This document shows positions 11,257 to 20,710 of a DNA stretch of 64,000 bases, piece by piece. This DNA is from Phoronis australis. Its lineage: Eukaryota; Phoronida; Phoronidae. The notes under the pieces were generated by a model. The model worked only from the letters and a program-made list of their open reading frames with translations. It was not told the origin of the DNA and searched no databases. How positions within the stretch are numbered: the stretch's first letter is position 1; the number at the start of each line of letters is the position of its first letter. A program made the position numbers and the translations under genes. The stretch spans positions 282,252 to 346,251 of the forward strand of contig NMRA01000109.1 of NCBI GenBank assembly GCA_002633005.1. The letters are read 5' to 3'.

Positions 11257-11599
11257 GTGAGTATACAATAGACAATTATTGGTCAGTGTTTAGGATTCTG
11301 ATGAATTTCGAGAGATGTACTGCTGCGCTGCATAAAAAGCCCATTACCCGCTTCTGTAGAATATTTCCTTTGATTCCTTGCTACACGCACTAGTTTTGGA
11401 CAGAAGTTGGCCTAGTCGCCTTCTAGATTACGAAGCATCAACATCGCCCACTCGCAAGCTCGGACCGTTCTTTAACAACGAGCCCCTCCCGTTTCGTTCG
11501 TCGCTTTCTACTTTCTGGGTGTGACTCCGGGAGACTTCCCAAACTGATGAAAATCAGATAGACTAAATCCTCGATGTATTGGCCAAAATTGTCTAGAAA

Positions 11600-12400
11600 C
11601 GATTTCTGAACACAGAATAACCCATGACAGACAACTTCTACTTCGAAAAATTCTGGCAGAACAGGACGTCTTCAAATGGAATATCTCATACATCCGAGGT
11701 ACCACGCACAAGAACATATGATTTAATGCATGCCACTGACCACTAATTTGCCCGTGAGAAATAAAGTACACCTTGGGATGTGCACGTCAGAAACCTCCAC
11801 AAATAACACAAAACGGCATGCCACTAAAATTTTTCCTATTATAGATATGTGAGGTACCGGCCAAAAATAGTCTAAGTTGAACAATGGTGCTGCATTGACC
11901 ATCGACTTTCATATGGGAAACAAACTCCATTCTGAAAAGGGTTTGCCAGAAACCCCAAAAGAATCCCGACGCAATAAGCTAGCACATACATGTATATTCG
12001 AGGTATCACACACACAATTCCGAGTCATTCAATACACGCCGCTGGTTCCTTAATGGCCTAAGACAAACCAAATAAACTTTGGGTTACGCATGCCAACCCC
12101 CCAAAAAAATTCTCACCACTGAACATTTGATCTAGATTATTTATTCTTATTTCAAACGAATAATCGTGTCGAACCGAACACCTAATGACCTGCTATCAAC
12201 TAAGTATCCGCCAGATACCCCAATAGGACACCCTCAAAAATAACCAAGCTCATACGAGGTACCACAAAATTGATTCCATGTGATTTAATAGATGCCACGT
12301 CCCACTAAATGGGTTATGATAGACCAAATACACTCTGCGTTATGCCAGCGTCTCATTGAATAACAACTCCTTGAAAAAAGGACCGTTGGGTTATTTTCTA
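11600..12400. repeat. Degenerate satellite-like tandem repeats
   Basis: The word CGAGGTACCAC or a close variant recurs at 11695, 11851 (GAGGTACC), 11999 (CGAGGTATCAC), 12255 and again at 13113. It is preceded by GCCAGAAACCCCAAAAGAA-like and followed by GTGATTTAATAGATGCCAC-like words, then by AACCAAATAAACTTTGGGTTA-like words. Spacings vary (about 150 to 256 bases), so this is an old, drifting array rather than an exact tandem repeat. Confidence 0.6.
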
Positions 12401-13259
12401 AGTACAAACACTAACCCAGTCATTTTTTCACGGCGTCCGAGAAGAATTATCAAGTCATGAAAAAGTGACAACGTGTCCTTGAAAACTTGACCTGTAATTG
12501 TTAACGATTACCCCGCAGCACAGGGTTGGGATAAGCAGATATATAACCCGCAACAAAGGATCTTTCTACAATGTTCGATTCGCTGAGGTTTATATCTGGG
12601 GTGACCTCCCCGGTGGGGAGCTCTTGGCGATGATCGATTGTCAAAGAATAGGGGACTGCATAGGAAAGGGTGGTGACAAAAAACCTCCAGTCAAGTGCGG
12701 GATTGATCGGGTACGAGAGATATGCAGCCAGGGTGGTGCATGAAAAGGGATGACTTGGTGCCTGGTGATTGAGCAGAGTGGTGCGAGAGTAGGGAACAGA
12801 GTGCGAGGGTAAAGAGCACATGGTGCTTGCAGACAGGGAATAATGTAAAGATGCAGGGTTGGTCAGTCCGCGAATCATGGCTATGAGAACTTTCATGTTC
12901 GTGAGACGCTACCATAGGAGTGAGTGGGGATTTGCATTCGTGAGAGGAGAGCAGAATACATGATAGTACAATTTTGAGCACCGGCACTGGCGCATGGAGA
13001 CAAGAACAAAACAAAACAAGAAACTGACCTTGTGCCGGCAGACGAAGGGCACACTCGAATGGGTCCGCCAAAAAGCCAAAGAGGATTTCCATAATGATTT
13101 AGTTCATACACTCGAGGTACCACAAGTATAACACAAACATATGGTTAAATAAAGTTACCAAATACAAAATACTGTCCGGGCTCTGGCTGCAAGAAACACG
13201 CAAGAACTTCAAAACACGTCATGCTGCTGAAAATTTGTACCCTATATCCAGGATCCGTG
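12401..13259. other. No gene recognised; outlying satellite-like unit near 13060-13160
   Basis: Open frames on both strands at 12500-13120 overlap each other, lack recognisable motifs and have no clear splice context, so I treat them as chance. At 13050-13160 the satellite words CCGCCAAAAAGCC and CTCGAGGTACCACA recur once. Confidence 0.35.
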
Positions 13260-13263
13260 TTAA
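13260..13263. repeat. TTAA target-site duplication, left
   Basis: TTAA immediately outside the left terminal inverted repeat, matched by TTAA at 14957-14960. Confidence 0.9.
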
Positions 13264-13421
13264 AGGCGAAGGCAACGTTTTTCCATGTCATTTTGAGCTA
13301 AAATAAGGTGGGTTGGTTATCCTAGACATATTTTCCATTTAATTACAGCTTTTCGTAATTTTATTAATTACTCGTCCGCTACTCCGGAAGTGACGTTTTA
13401 GGAGGCAAGCGTTTTCCGCCA
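13264..13421 (+). repeat. Left terminal inverted repeat of Kolobok-like element
   Basis: Pairs with 14799-14956. The inner part includes GGAAGTGACGTTTTAGGAGG, and the outer end is AGGCGAAGGCAACG. Confidence 0.92.
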
Positions 13422-13597
13422 CTTGGTTTTGCGTTGACTTTACCGTGCGAATCTGTTCTATTCTACTTTTGTTTTGTGCTGTTTTTCAACAATTGTCGCC
13501 ACCACTTTCCATCGGCGAGTATTCTGTGGCAAGATAGGTTAGTACAGAACTCAACTACGTTGGATTTAGGGATTGTTTAGTGTGTTGTAAGCTGAAA

Positions 13598-13993
13598 ATG
13601 GCTGGAGTCGGTGACCCGTATCGCAGTGACAGTAGTGTGAGTGACGGAGACCAAGTTCACAGCAGTGGTGACGAGGAATTTTTTCACGGACATTCAGTGG
13701 GTGGGTACATGTTTGAGCCCGAGTATAACGAGGCAGAGTACGCACAGGCACAGGCAGCTGTTGAGAGAAACGAGGCGGCTACTGAGGACAGACGTTGTGA
13801 CACATCTTGGTGCAAATGCACTGTGTGCGTTGTTATGCCTACCTCAATGGAATGCTTGTGCTGTTCAGAGTTCGACGAGGCCAAGCCACTACTGGACATG
13901 GTTAAGTGGACCTCCGGCATACCACGGACAGAGGAACAACTGTCCCACTTGCCAGAGTGTCCCGCGACACACTCCCACTGGATGGTGACCTGA
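13598..13993 (+). CDS. P2X7 C-terminal (ballast)-like zinc ORF in Kolobok-like element
   Basis: Seen: an ATG at 13598 opens an acidic Ser/Asp-rich lead (DPYRSDSSVSDGD), then PEYNEAEYAQAQ, then the signature TSWCKCTVC, VVMPTSMECLCCSEF. The spacing W-C-x-C-x2-C, M-P, E-C-x-C-C is that of the zinc-binding cytoplasmic tail of P2X7 receptors, which also occurs as a stand-alone domain in invertebrate transposons. The family usually continues with a further His/Cys half (for example C-I-T-x-H-P), which is absent here; the frame runs on into DNA shared, antisense, with the end of the THAP ORF. So the ORF is probably 3'-truncated by the internal deletion. An upstream in-frame ATG at 13580 is possible. 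An ion channel is not implied. Confidence 0.65.
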   Translation: MAGVGDPYRSDSSVSDGDQVHSSGDEEFFHGHSVGGYMFEPEYNEAEYAQAQAAVERNEAATEDRRCDTSWCKCTVCVVMPTSMECLCCSEFDEAKPLLDMVKWTSGIPRTEEQLSHLPECPATHSHWMVT

Positions 13994-14691
13994 GCACCCA
14001 AACTGCTTACATCGTGTCGTGTGACTCCCTCGCCACACACCTGGCACCTTCTAAATAGCTCCAACACTTTAGACAAGTCCACAATAAACTTATCAAAGTT
14101 TGGCTCACCGATCTGTTCACTGGACGACGAACTGTCCTCTTCACTGGGTGTCGAACTGAGCCTGTAATCACTCCCACTACTCAATATCGCTGCAGGGCTG
14201 CTTAGAGGCTCTGGGCTGGAGAAAACAGCACAGGGCGAATCACTACTGGTTCCAGGAATTGCACGCTCTGGGGTACGTTCGGAGGCACGGGTGACAGTAG
14301 ATGAAGTGCCTCCACTGGCTCCAGTCACTGTACTGGCCACAGCTCGCGAGGCTTCTCGCTTCAAAAACGCACTTCTCGGGGGTGGCGACGGGGCACTGCC
14401 GGGAATCAACACAGACGGAATGGCATCCTTCTTCAGGCGTTGTTTCGCAGGGACCTTCATCAGTTCAGCGTACAAATCCCTTTCGTAATCGGACGGCAGA
14501 AAGTGCTTGCCACACACACGGTAATTCTCCACTGCTTTGTACGTTGCGTGGACGGGTAACGCTGCGTTCTTCACACGAACGAGCCAAGTACGGCGAAGTG
14601 TGTCATCCATCGGAAAGCGATGCAAAGGCACTCCCAAAGCGCGCGTGAGCCGATAATTACTACATCCCGGTACGCAGCAACAGTGTGGCAT
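13684..14691 (-). CDS. THAP-domain protein of Kolobok-like element (335 codons, chimeric C-terminus)
   Basis: Seen: the N-terminus MPHCCCVPGCSN begins a C2CH THAP zinc finger, with Cys6/Cys10, Trp36, the RFP motif at 25-27, and Cys60/His63 in RVCGKHF. A Ser/Pro-rich linker follows (about 105-195). Next is a second zinc-like module, CQVCGEG, then WECVAGHSGKWDS at about 215-250, which in Kolobok-type proteins leads into the catalytic region. After WDS the frame reads antisense sequence of the P2X7-like ORF, so the true protein was cut here by deletion and the last 80 or so residues are not original. It probably can still bind DNA but not cut it. No introns are needed; the frame is open from the start. 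Confidence 0.75.
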   Translation of the reverse strand: MPHCCCVPGCSNYRLTRALGVPLHRFPMDDTLRRTWLVRVKNAALPVHATYKAVENYRVCGKHFLPSDYERDLYAELMKVPAKQRLKKDAIPSVLIPGSAPSPPPRSAFLKREASRAVASTVTGASGGTSSTVTRASERTPERAIPGTSSDSPCAVFSSPEPLSSPAAILSSGSDYRLSSTPSEEDSSSSSEQIGEPNFDKFIVDLSKVLELFRRCQVCGEGVTRHDVSSLGAQVTIQWECVAGHSGKWDSCSSVRGMPEVHLTMSSSGLASSNSEQHKHSIEVGITTHTVHLHQDVSQRLSSVAASFLSTAACACAYSASLYSGSNMYPPTECP

Positions 14692-14798
14692 GTTGACTGA
14701 CTAGTAAATGAAAGCGAACGACGACGGAACTTAACACAACCGAGGTAGAACAATGACTGACTCGGCAGCTCTCACAGTCAGACTATGTGAAAAGAAAT

Positions 14799-14956
14799 TG
14801 GCGGGAAGCGCTTGCCTCCTAAAACGTCACTTCCGGAAAAGCGGACGAATAATTAATAAAATTACGAAAAGCTGTAATTAAGTGAAAAATATGTCTAGGA
14901 TAACCAACCAACCTTATTTTAGCTCAAAATGACATGGAAAAAGGTTGCCTTCGCCT
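14799..14956 (-). repeat. Right terminal inverted repeat of Kolobok-like element
   Basis: Reverse complement of the left repeat with about ten mismatches over 158 bases. Ends GTTGCCTTCGCCT next to TTAA. Confidence 0.92.
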
Positions 14957-14960
14957 TTAA
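14957..14960. repeat. TTAA target-site duplication, right
   Basis: Matches 13260-13263 outside the right inverted repeat. Confidence 0.9.
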
Positions 14961-16385
14961 GACTGCATGGCGATATTTGTTGCATTTACGTAAAGTAATG
15001 TTTTGGCAGACCGTTTTGTGTTTACTGAGCAACCTGCTTCAGCTGTAACTTTGGCTCTTTGAGATTAATTCGAACATGTTTGAAGGCAACGAAAAAGAGA
15101 GAAACAGAGAGAGAGAGCGAGAGGGAGAGGGAGAGGGAGAGAGACAGATTGTTTATATGTACTTGGAGCTAATATCATTTGTACATGTTACATTGCAATG
15201 GTTGGCATAGAGGTCAATTTCATGACCAAATGCTCAATACATTTACACATGTTTAAAAGGTCGCTGGAGTTTGTTTTGAAAAGATATTTGGAGTTTCCGA
15301 AATCGATTCTTTTAAAAAATTATCTAACATCCTTTAGTACAGGAAAGTTAAGTGACAAATGTATTTGTGTTTCCAGTTTCTCAAGAGTTGCGGATTTTGC
15401 AAATCCTCTCCTCCTTTGAAATTTCATGGTGCCTACCAGTTTTTTTAGTTGGTGTCCAGAGCATCTGACTTTGGCTAGTATTCTACATACAGTTGCTGGT
15501 AGACAATAAACATAATTTTCACAAGATTAATCTGGTTTGATGATAAACTAACATGAAAACTTGCTGGAGGTCTGCGCTGAGATCCTCCATTCCATAAATA
15601 TTTACTTTCATATGACTAAATCAATATTTTCAGGGACATCTATCTACACCTCCCCAAACCTGTATCTGAATAAGGTACATGTATCTTTATCTGCACTGGC
15701 CCCATTTGTTCGTCATCTTCAGAGTCTTTCCGCACTACCATATTATCAAATAATTTAAAAGATACATGTGGGGAACTACATTTCACTTAAGTTAAACATG
15801 CTTCTAACATGACAATTGCTTTTCTAGCTTGCATGGCTAATGTTCTGCCATTTTCTTTCCAATTTAATTTGCAAGAAAATGACACACAATGGTACTTGTA
15901 ATAAAATTTCTATAGTAAATTAAACACTTTTCCTGTGATGATGGAGTCCCACTGCGCTTTAAAACGACAAAACTTGCTTTATCAACATTAACGCAAAGAT
16001 TTCAATTCCCAGAGCAATTACGCATGTGTCCGCATTTGGCACAAAGTTGTCTGCAAACACGAATTTACGTCACTGTCGTCACAATTGATACCTCGACCTC
16101 CTTTCTCTTTGATCTCTGCCTCCCGCCCGCTCACAAAACACAGAGTAACCTGACCTCAGTTATATTCAGAGCAAAATACGATTTTACTCTGCATTCTTAC
16201 ACAAAATTTCACTTCGGAAAATAAAACAGACTTGTAAGTTACAGACTGCCAAACACCCTCATAAAATCAACAAAGGCACAATACATTTTCCCACCACGTT
16301 TTGATAAATTTCTGTAGACCAAAGTTCGAACAACAAAATTTTATTGACGGTCGAATAACCCACCCTAAATCGGGCTTGTTCTTAA
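14961..16385. other. No gene recognised
   Basis: Apart from the GA-rich tract, AT-rich sequence with short chance frames and no convincing domain or splice-bounded exon. Confidence 0.3.
15105..15146. repeat. GA-rich microsatellite
   Basis: AGAGAGAGAG then GAGGGAGAGGGAGAGG words; simple sequence. Confidence 0.85.
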
Positions 16386-16389
16386 GGGT

Positions 16390-16900
16390 TACGTTGCACT
16401 GCACTAGACCCCTTAATTAGCCATTTTGAACATTGATGGAAACTACTTGCTCATGATCTCCTTTCTTGTAGATAGGAATGATTATACTCATTTTCCATTT
16501 CTCTAGGAATTTGCCTGTCGCATTACCTTGTTGAGTATTCAGCATAATATTTCAATGATGTCACCAGTCAGTGATCGGAATAATTCGTTTAGAATTCCAT
16601 CTCTACTTGGATTTTATTCATTTTTAAATTTATTTATTACCTGATTGATAAGTTGAACAAGGAATTCATCGCCAAGTATATTGGCACGTTCATTGCATCT
16701 TTCATCATGCTCTCGCATTTCATCCAACAAACTATTAAGTAATAAACTGTTTTCCCCAACAGGCTCAGTGTTCAAAAGATTTTCAAAATAATGATAACGA
16801 TTTTCTAAGAAATTCCGGGATTATAATTGACTTAACGTTTGCCAAGAATTGTCTTAGATCTCCCACTGAATCATTTGTTTGTTATAAAGCTGCATGTAGA
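16390..16900 (-). pseudogene. LINE reverse-transcriptase fragment (N-terminal part)
   Basis: Minus-strand frames, broken by stops, read EFLVQLINQVINKFKNE, then DGILNELFRSLTGDIIEILC, then EKWKMSIIIPIYKKGDHEQ. This is the usual run-up to RT motif 1 in non-LTR elements (x-G-x-DGI-x-NE, W-x4-I-x-PIYKKGD). The frame is broken by several stops. Its position relative to the C-terminal LINE piece at 17100-17300 shows it belongs to a separate copy. Confidence 0.65.
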
Positions 16901-16908
16901 AAACAAAA

Positions 16909-16911
<3 letters not shown>

Positions 16912-16971
<60 letters not shown>

Positions 16972-16972
16972 A
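16912..16972. repeat. (TA)n microsatellite, possible LINE 3' tail
   Basis: About 60 bases of alternating TA. It lies just beyond the C-terminal LINE coding remains at 17100, on the side where that element's 3' end should be. Confidence 0.9.
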
Positions 16973-17099
16973 GTTAATAACTAATCCTATCATCAAATAC
17001 AACACAGGTAAGTGTCAAACACTAAAAGTAACCCAAGCTCTTCTTAACTTGAATGCGAAATGAACATATTTACATGTACATGTTGACCATATAAGGTCT

Positions 17100-18010
17100 T
17101 ATTCCTCCATAGTCATGAGTCCGTTGAGTTTCGTAACAATGGGATTGTTGTAGCTCCATGCGGGCAAATACCTTTCCCTAAGGTTATCGTAAAAGGGACA
17201 TTCGGTAACAAAATAATATTCTGACTCAACACATGTTCTAACATATTCTATTGTCATTCAAGCAGTAACGACCCATCTCACATCTAGCAGCCCATAAAAC
17301 TGCCGTGCTAAAATTTCTTTACAAAATTTTTGTAGGCTATTTCAATACATTCGCCCATCGGCTGTATTTTACAATCAAATAATTTCAAATTAACTTTAAT
17401 AGGGATTGCATTAAAACCATTGATATTTGTCCTCATTAAAATTACTGCTATAGCAGCCTGTAGTGAGAGCTTTCTGTGCGCAAGACAACGAACCTTTCGT
17501 AGTGAACATTAATCCTAAATGTTTATATGCATTTACAATATTAACAATATTCCCATCATACATCCATTTTTGATACGGTCGTAACATCCCATCTTCGACA
17601 TGTTAAAAATAAATTTCCATTTCTGACAATACTCATATTTATTTTTTATGCAGTCCTCTCACACTATAAGAAAATTAAACCAATTCATCAGCAAACAGCA
17701 GATGCAATAATTCAGCTCATCCCATGGATTATTTTTTCAAAGCCACGGGATTCTAATTCTTGCTCGAGATTGTTTATAAACAAATTAAATAAAAACGGTG
17801 ATAGCTGAGGGCCTTGATTAAAACATTCGGACAATCAAAGAACTACGCATTGCTTCCACCATTCAATCTCACACACGATTTTACTTCAGCGTACATGTAC
17901 ATTGTTTGATTATCTTATACATCTTACCTTCTATGCAATTGTTCTTTAATTTTCCATACTGGTCCGGGTTACGGCCCATGCTCGGCTTATCTCCCACCCC
18001 CAATTTTTCA
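17100..18010 (-). pseudogene. LINE remnant: reverse transcriptase motifs to C-terminus
   Basis: Reading leftward on the minus strand: YGKLKNNCIEGKMYKIIKQ; VKSCVRLNGGS then FFDCPN; LSYHRFYLICL (frame-shifted form of a QGPQLSPFLFNLF motif) then INNLEQELESRGF in another frame; LLHLLFADELV (form of the FADD box); and near 17110-17230 a C-terminal YVRTCVESEYYFVTECPFYDN. The last piece is the Cys/His-type tail that ends many CR1/Jockey-like ORF2 proteins. Stops and frameshifts throughout. The upstream half is at 19290-19960, separated by an insertion. Confidence 0.75.
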
Positions 18011-19345
18011 CGATCGAGATTTCCGTAAAAGTATCTGTACTTCTGTGAACGTTCATAGCACAAAATTAAGATTCCAAAACTTGCAAAACTCGCTTACCTT
18101 CCTGTGACAATCAATCAGCTTGAACAGAACTGGGACGTTGCCTTACTATGGCTGTAAAATACCCGTATCTTCATGCCCTTTACTGATAGAGACAATAGTT
18201 TCCCTTGGTTCAGGCGCACAACTCGTGTCGACATGTACAGATCACTGAGACAGCGCTTGTCGAATGTACTTCATTTGCTGTAGAAGAACAAACAAAGCAG
18301 GGATATCACGTCCGTGCCCAACCTTTCTGTGATTCCCCGTGATAGTACACGAAACATAACGACCCTGAGCATTGAAACAAGAAAAGACTAATGGTCCATT
18401 TTGACAAGCCAACTTGTCTTGCTGTTCCTGTCTTGGTTAAACGCATGTTTTTAATGACTATCACTCCTGACACCAAAATGGAAGCGCCCATCCAAACGCA
18501 GGAGCGCAAAAATCAATTTGTCATTAACGCAAGTCGAACATTCTGTCCACGCCACACGTATCCAAAAACTTTTTTTATTTTTTGAACTTTTGATTTGGCT
18601 GATGAATTTTTACAAGATGTGTTTTTGCTACATTTTGGCAGCTGACCGAGTACCCCCATTGCCTAAAAGTAGTATCGCCCGATTGTTTAGCACGTGCTTT
18701 GACCAACATCGGTGTTGGCTTTGAACTAAAAAAGAAGTATACAATGTATATAAATTGTTACACTGTTCAAAGTATTCAATAAGAAGACCTGTCAATCATT
18801 AGCATGTGTTTGATGCCTATCCAAGTTCAAAGTATTCAGTAAGAAGACCTTTCAATCATTATCACGTGCTTGGTTGCCTAAGTATCCAGCAGGAATCAAA
18901 TCTTTACACAATCAAGTGGTTCCCTTAAAATACACTTCGAACTAGTGGAGTCGTGTTTGATCTGTCTTTTCTCTCAAGAAACTTGCCCTACTGAACGCAC
19001 GCTTACCTCTAGGAATACCTTAATTCTATGAGATGACCAGCAGCGACCTACAGTAGGTACGTAAAAACCCAATCACGCTCAGGATCACGACGCTGCTATA
19101 TCGTGTGCGCAGACCGTTGAAGTCCGTTCCTTCCATCCCCCGACCTATATTTTAACTGCTACGGTTAAGTCCGACGTCAGTGTAGCTCCGTGACGGTAAA
19201 ATCGGTAAGCAACAACTCCCGACTTTTAAAAAAATTCGCGTTTAACCGCCCATGCTCGGATTACCGCCAACTCCTGTTTTTTAGATTCCCAATTTAAGCG
19301 TCCTGGGTGGTAAAGTGGACGAGTACGGTAAAATATAATGCACCT
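18010..19345. mobile_element. Unidentified insertion splitting a LINE, with direct-repeat ends
   Basis: The LINE reading (minus) stops after AFDGIYGGALY near 19345 and resumes with DQYGKLKNN near 18000. The intervening 1.3 kb therefore looks inserted. Near each edge is a related word: GCCCATGCTCGGCTTATCTCCC at about 17977 and GCCCATGCTCGGATTACCGCC at about 19251. The word TACCGCCAACTCCTG at 19263 recurs at 29023. Also inside is an imperfect direct repeat at 18770-18800 and 18830-18860 (TTCAAAGTATTCA-TAAGAAGACCT). Class unknown; an LTR-like or satellite-derived unit is possible. Confidence 0.45.
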
Positions 19346-19960
19346 CCATATATACCGTCAAAAGCGGCTTTAAAATCCACGAAAGCACAATAGAATCTAC
19401 CTTTCTCTCGTGACAAGTATTTAGTTATTAATGTATATAAAGCAAACATGTGATCCACCGTACTATGCGCTTTCCTAAACGCAGCTTGAGACATACTAAT
19501 TACGTTTTCTATTTCCGATCATTTTTGAAGTCAATGAATATTTTGGCTGTGACTTGCATAAGGGAAATTTCTCTGAAATTTTAAGGAATTTTGGCACCGC
19601 CCTTAAATATCGGTACCATGAGGGATTTTGTCCATTCGTTTGGAAACACCCCATTTTCAAAAAAATGTAGTTGAAAAGATGAAACAGCGAATCTACCAAC
19701 TTATATCAGCAAACTTTTAGAACCCAATGCTAATTTTATCACAGCCTGGCGAAGTTCCGTCTTTCATACTACCGATAGTTTGTATAATTTCGTCTTTTAT
19801 GATCTCAGCGTCCAGCTCCATATCAACACATGCATTACTTGAATTGCTGTCATTTTCAACTGAGTTCTCAAAGAACGCATGAAACTGAGTGAACTCCAGA
19901 TTAGTGACAAATACATTATATATGTCATCATAAGAGAAGACGGTGAAACTCATGACCACA
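19290..19960 (-). pseudogene. LINE remnant: 5' half of reverse transcriptase
   Basis: Minus-strand frames from 19960 leftward read QFHAFFENSVENDSN, LDAEIIKDEIIQTIGSMKDG, SPGCDKISIGF; then DSLFHLFNYIFLKMGCF with QNPSWY; then SQAAFRKAHSTVDHMFAL, LITKYLSREKGRFYCAF and VDFKAAFDGIY. The last matches RT motifs 2-3, including the catalytic F-x-D-F-K-x-AFD box. Two frame changes separate the pieces. It continues in the same strand at 18010-17100 after an insertion. Confidence 0.85.
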
Positions 19961-20389
19961 TGTCGTGTGATAACGATTAGGTTTTTGGCCGAGGCCTTAG
20001 AATACCAATATGGAACTCACAGTATCAGGAATCAAGTTGAAACAGAATAGTCCACATACATGTATGCACGATCTGATGAACGAGCTTATGGAAAGTGATA
20101 TTATAGGAATCACCTGGACAAAATAAAACGGCCAGTTTAAACATGCAGTTGACGGTTTTTTAGCATTTGAAAATCCCAGAGCTAAAAGGGCATATTACAA
20201 TAGATATTCAAGAGTTTGGGTCTTTGTTAAAGCAGCATTATACAAATCAGTCATCAACACATTATCTGAGATTCCTGACATGATAAGAATTGTTTATGAT
20301 GGTCTTGACGTACTATATATGTTGCTCCAAAATCATCTACTGTTCATAGAAAAGAATTTCAGTGCAGTATTTTGAAGCTAGAATAAAAT

Positions 20390-20710
20390 ATCAGTAATAT
20401 CCAAGGTACTTTAATGCGAGAGGTGCATATAATACTGACTGACAGGACTTGCTCATGATATCATGACATGTAGTGAGCATGGTATGTATGATTTTAACGT
20501 TTTTGATAGTACTAGGTATTCACTTTATGGTAATGTTAATGATTTTGGGAGAAAATTTGTGCAATTATGTAACACGTTTGGCATTCACATAGTAAATGGT
20601 TAATATGAGAATGACAGCTCTGGTATGCTCAAATTCTCAAGGTGGTGCAGTTTTTGATTATCGGAATTCAGGCTGCACACTTTTGTTTCAGAAATGGCAT
20701 GTTATGAAAT
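20390..20710 (+). pseudogene. LINE endonuclease (APE-like) fragment, plus strand
   Basis: Plus-strand frames read DFNVFDSTRYSLYGNVNDF, GRKFVQLCNTFGIHIVNG, then NDSSGMLKF, then after a frame change GGAVFDYRNSG. This resembles the end of a non-LTR apurinic endonuclease domain (R-x-S-D-x2-N-x2-G...LC-x3-LxIVNGR, then SVIDY). Orientation is opposite to the RT remains at 17100-19960, so it is another insertion. Stops are present. Confidence 0.6.

Larger units (their letters stand above)
13264..14956. mobile_element. Kolobok-like DNA transposon, 1.69 kb, 158-bp TIRs
   Basis: Seen: terminal inverted repeats of about 158 bases (13264-13421 and 14799-14956), starting AGGCGAAGGCAAC on both sides and nearly identical throughout, inside TTAA duplications. 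It carries a plus-strand ORF with a P2X7-tail-like zinc motif and a minus-strand THAP ORF. Known: the Kolobok superfamily uses TTAA targets, has AGG-type ends and encodes THAP-domain proteins; piggyBac also uses TTAA but lacks THAP. The main catalytic region of a transposase is missing, so this looks like an internally deleted, non-autonomous derivative. TIR identity is high, so the insertion is younger than most repeats here. Confidence 0.88.

Noticed and set aside
12500-13123. 130-codon minus frames (12501-12896, 12691-13092)
   Set aside because: They overlap each other in different frames, have no family motif, and overlap a satellite-like unit.
13260-14960. piggyBac assignment from TTAA duplication
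   Set aside because: Terminal sequence is AGGCGAAGG rather than a CCCT/CCY-type end, and a THAP protein is present, both favouring Kolobok.
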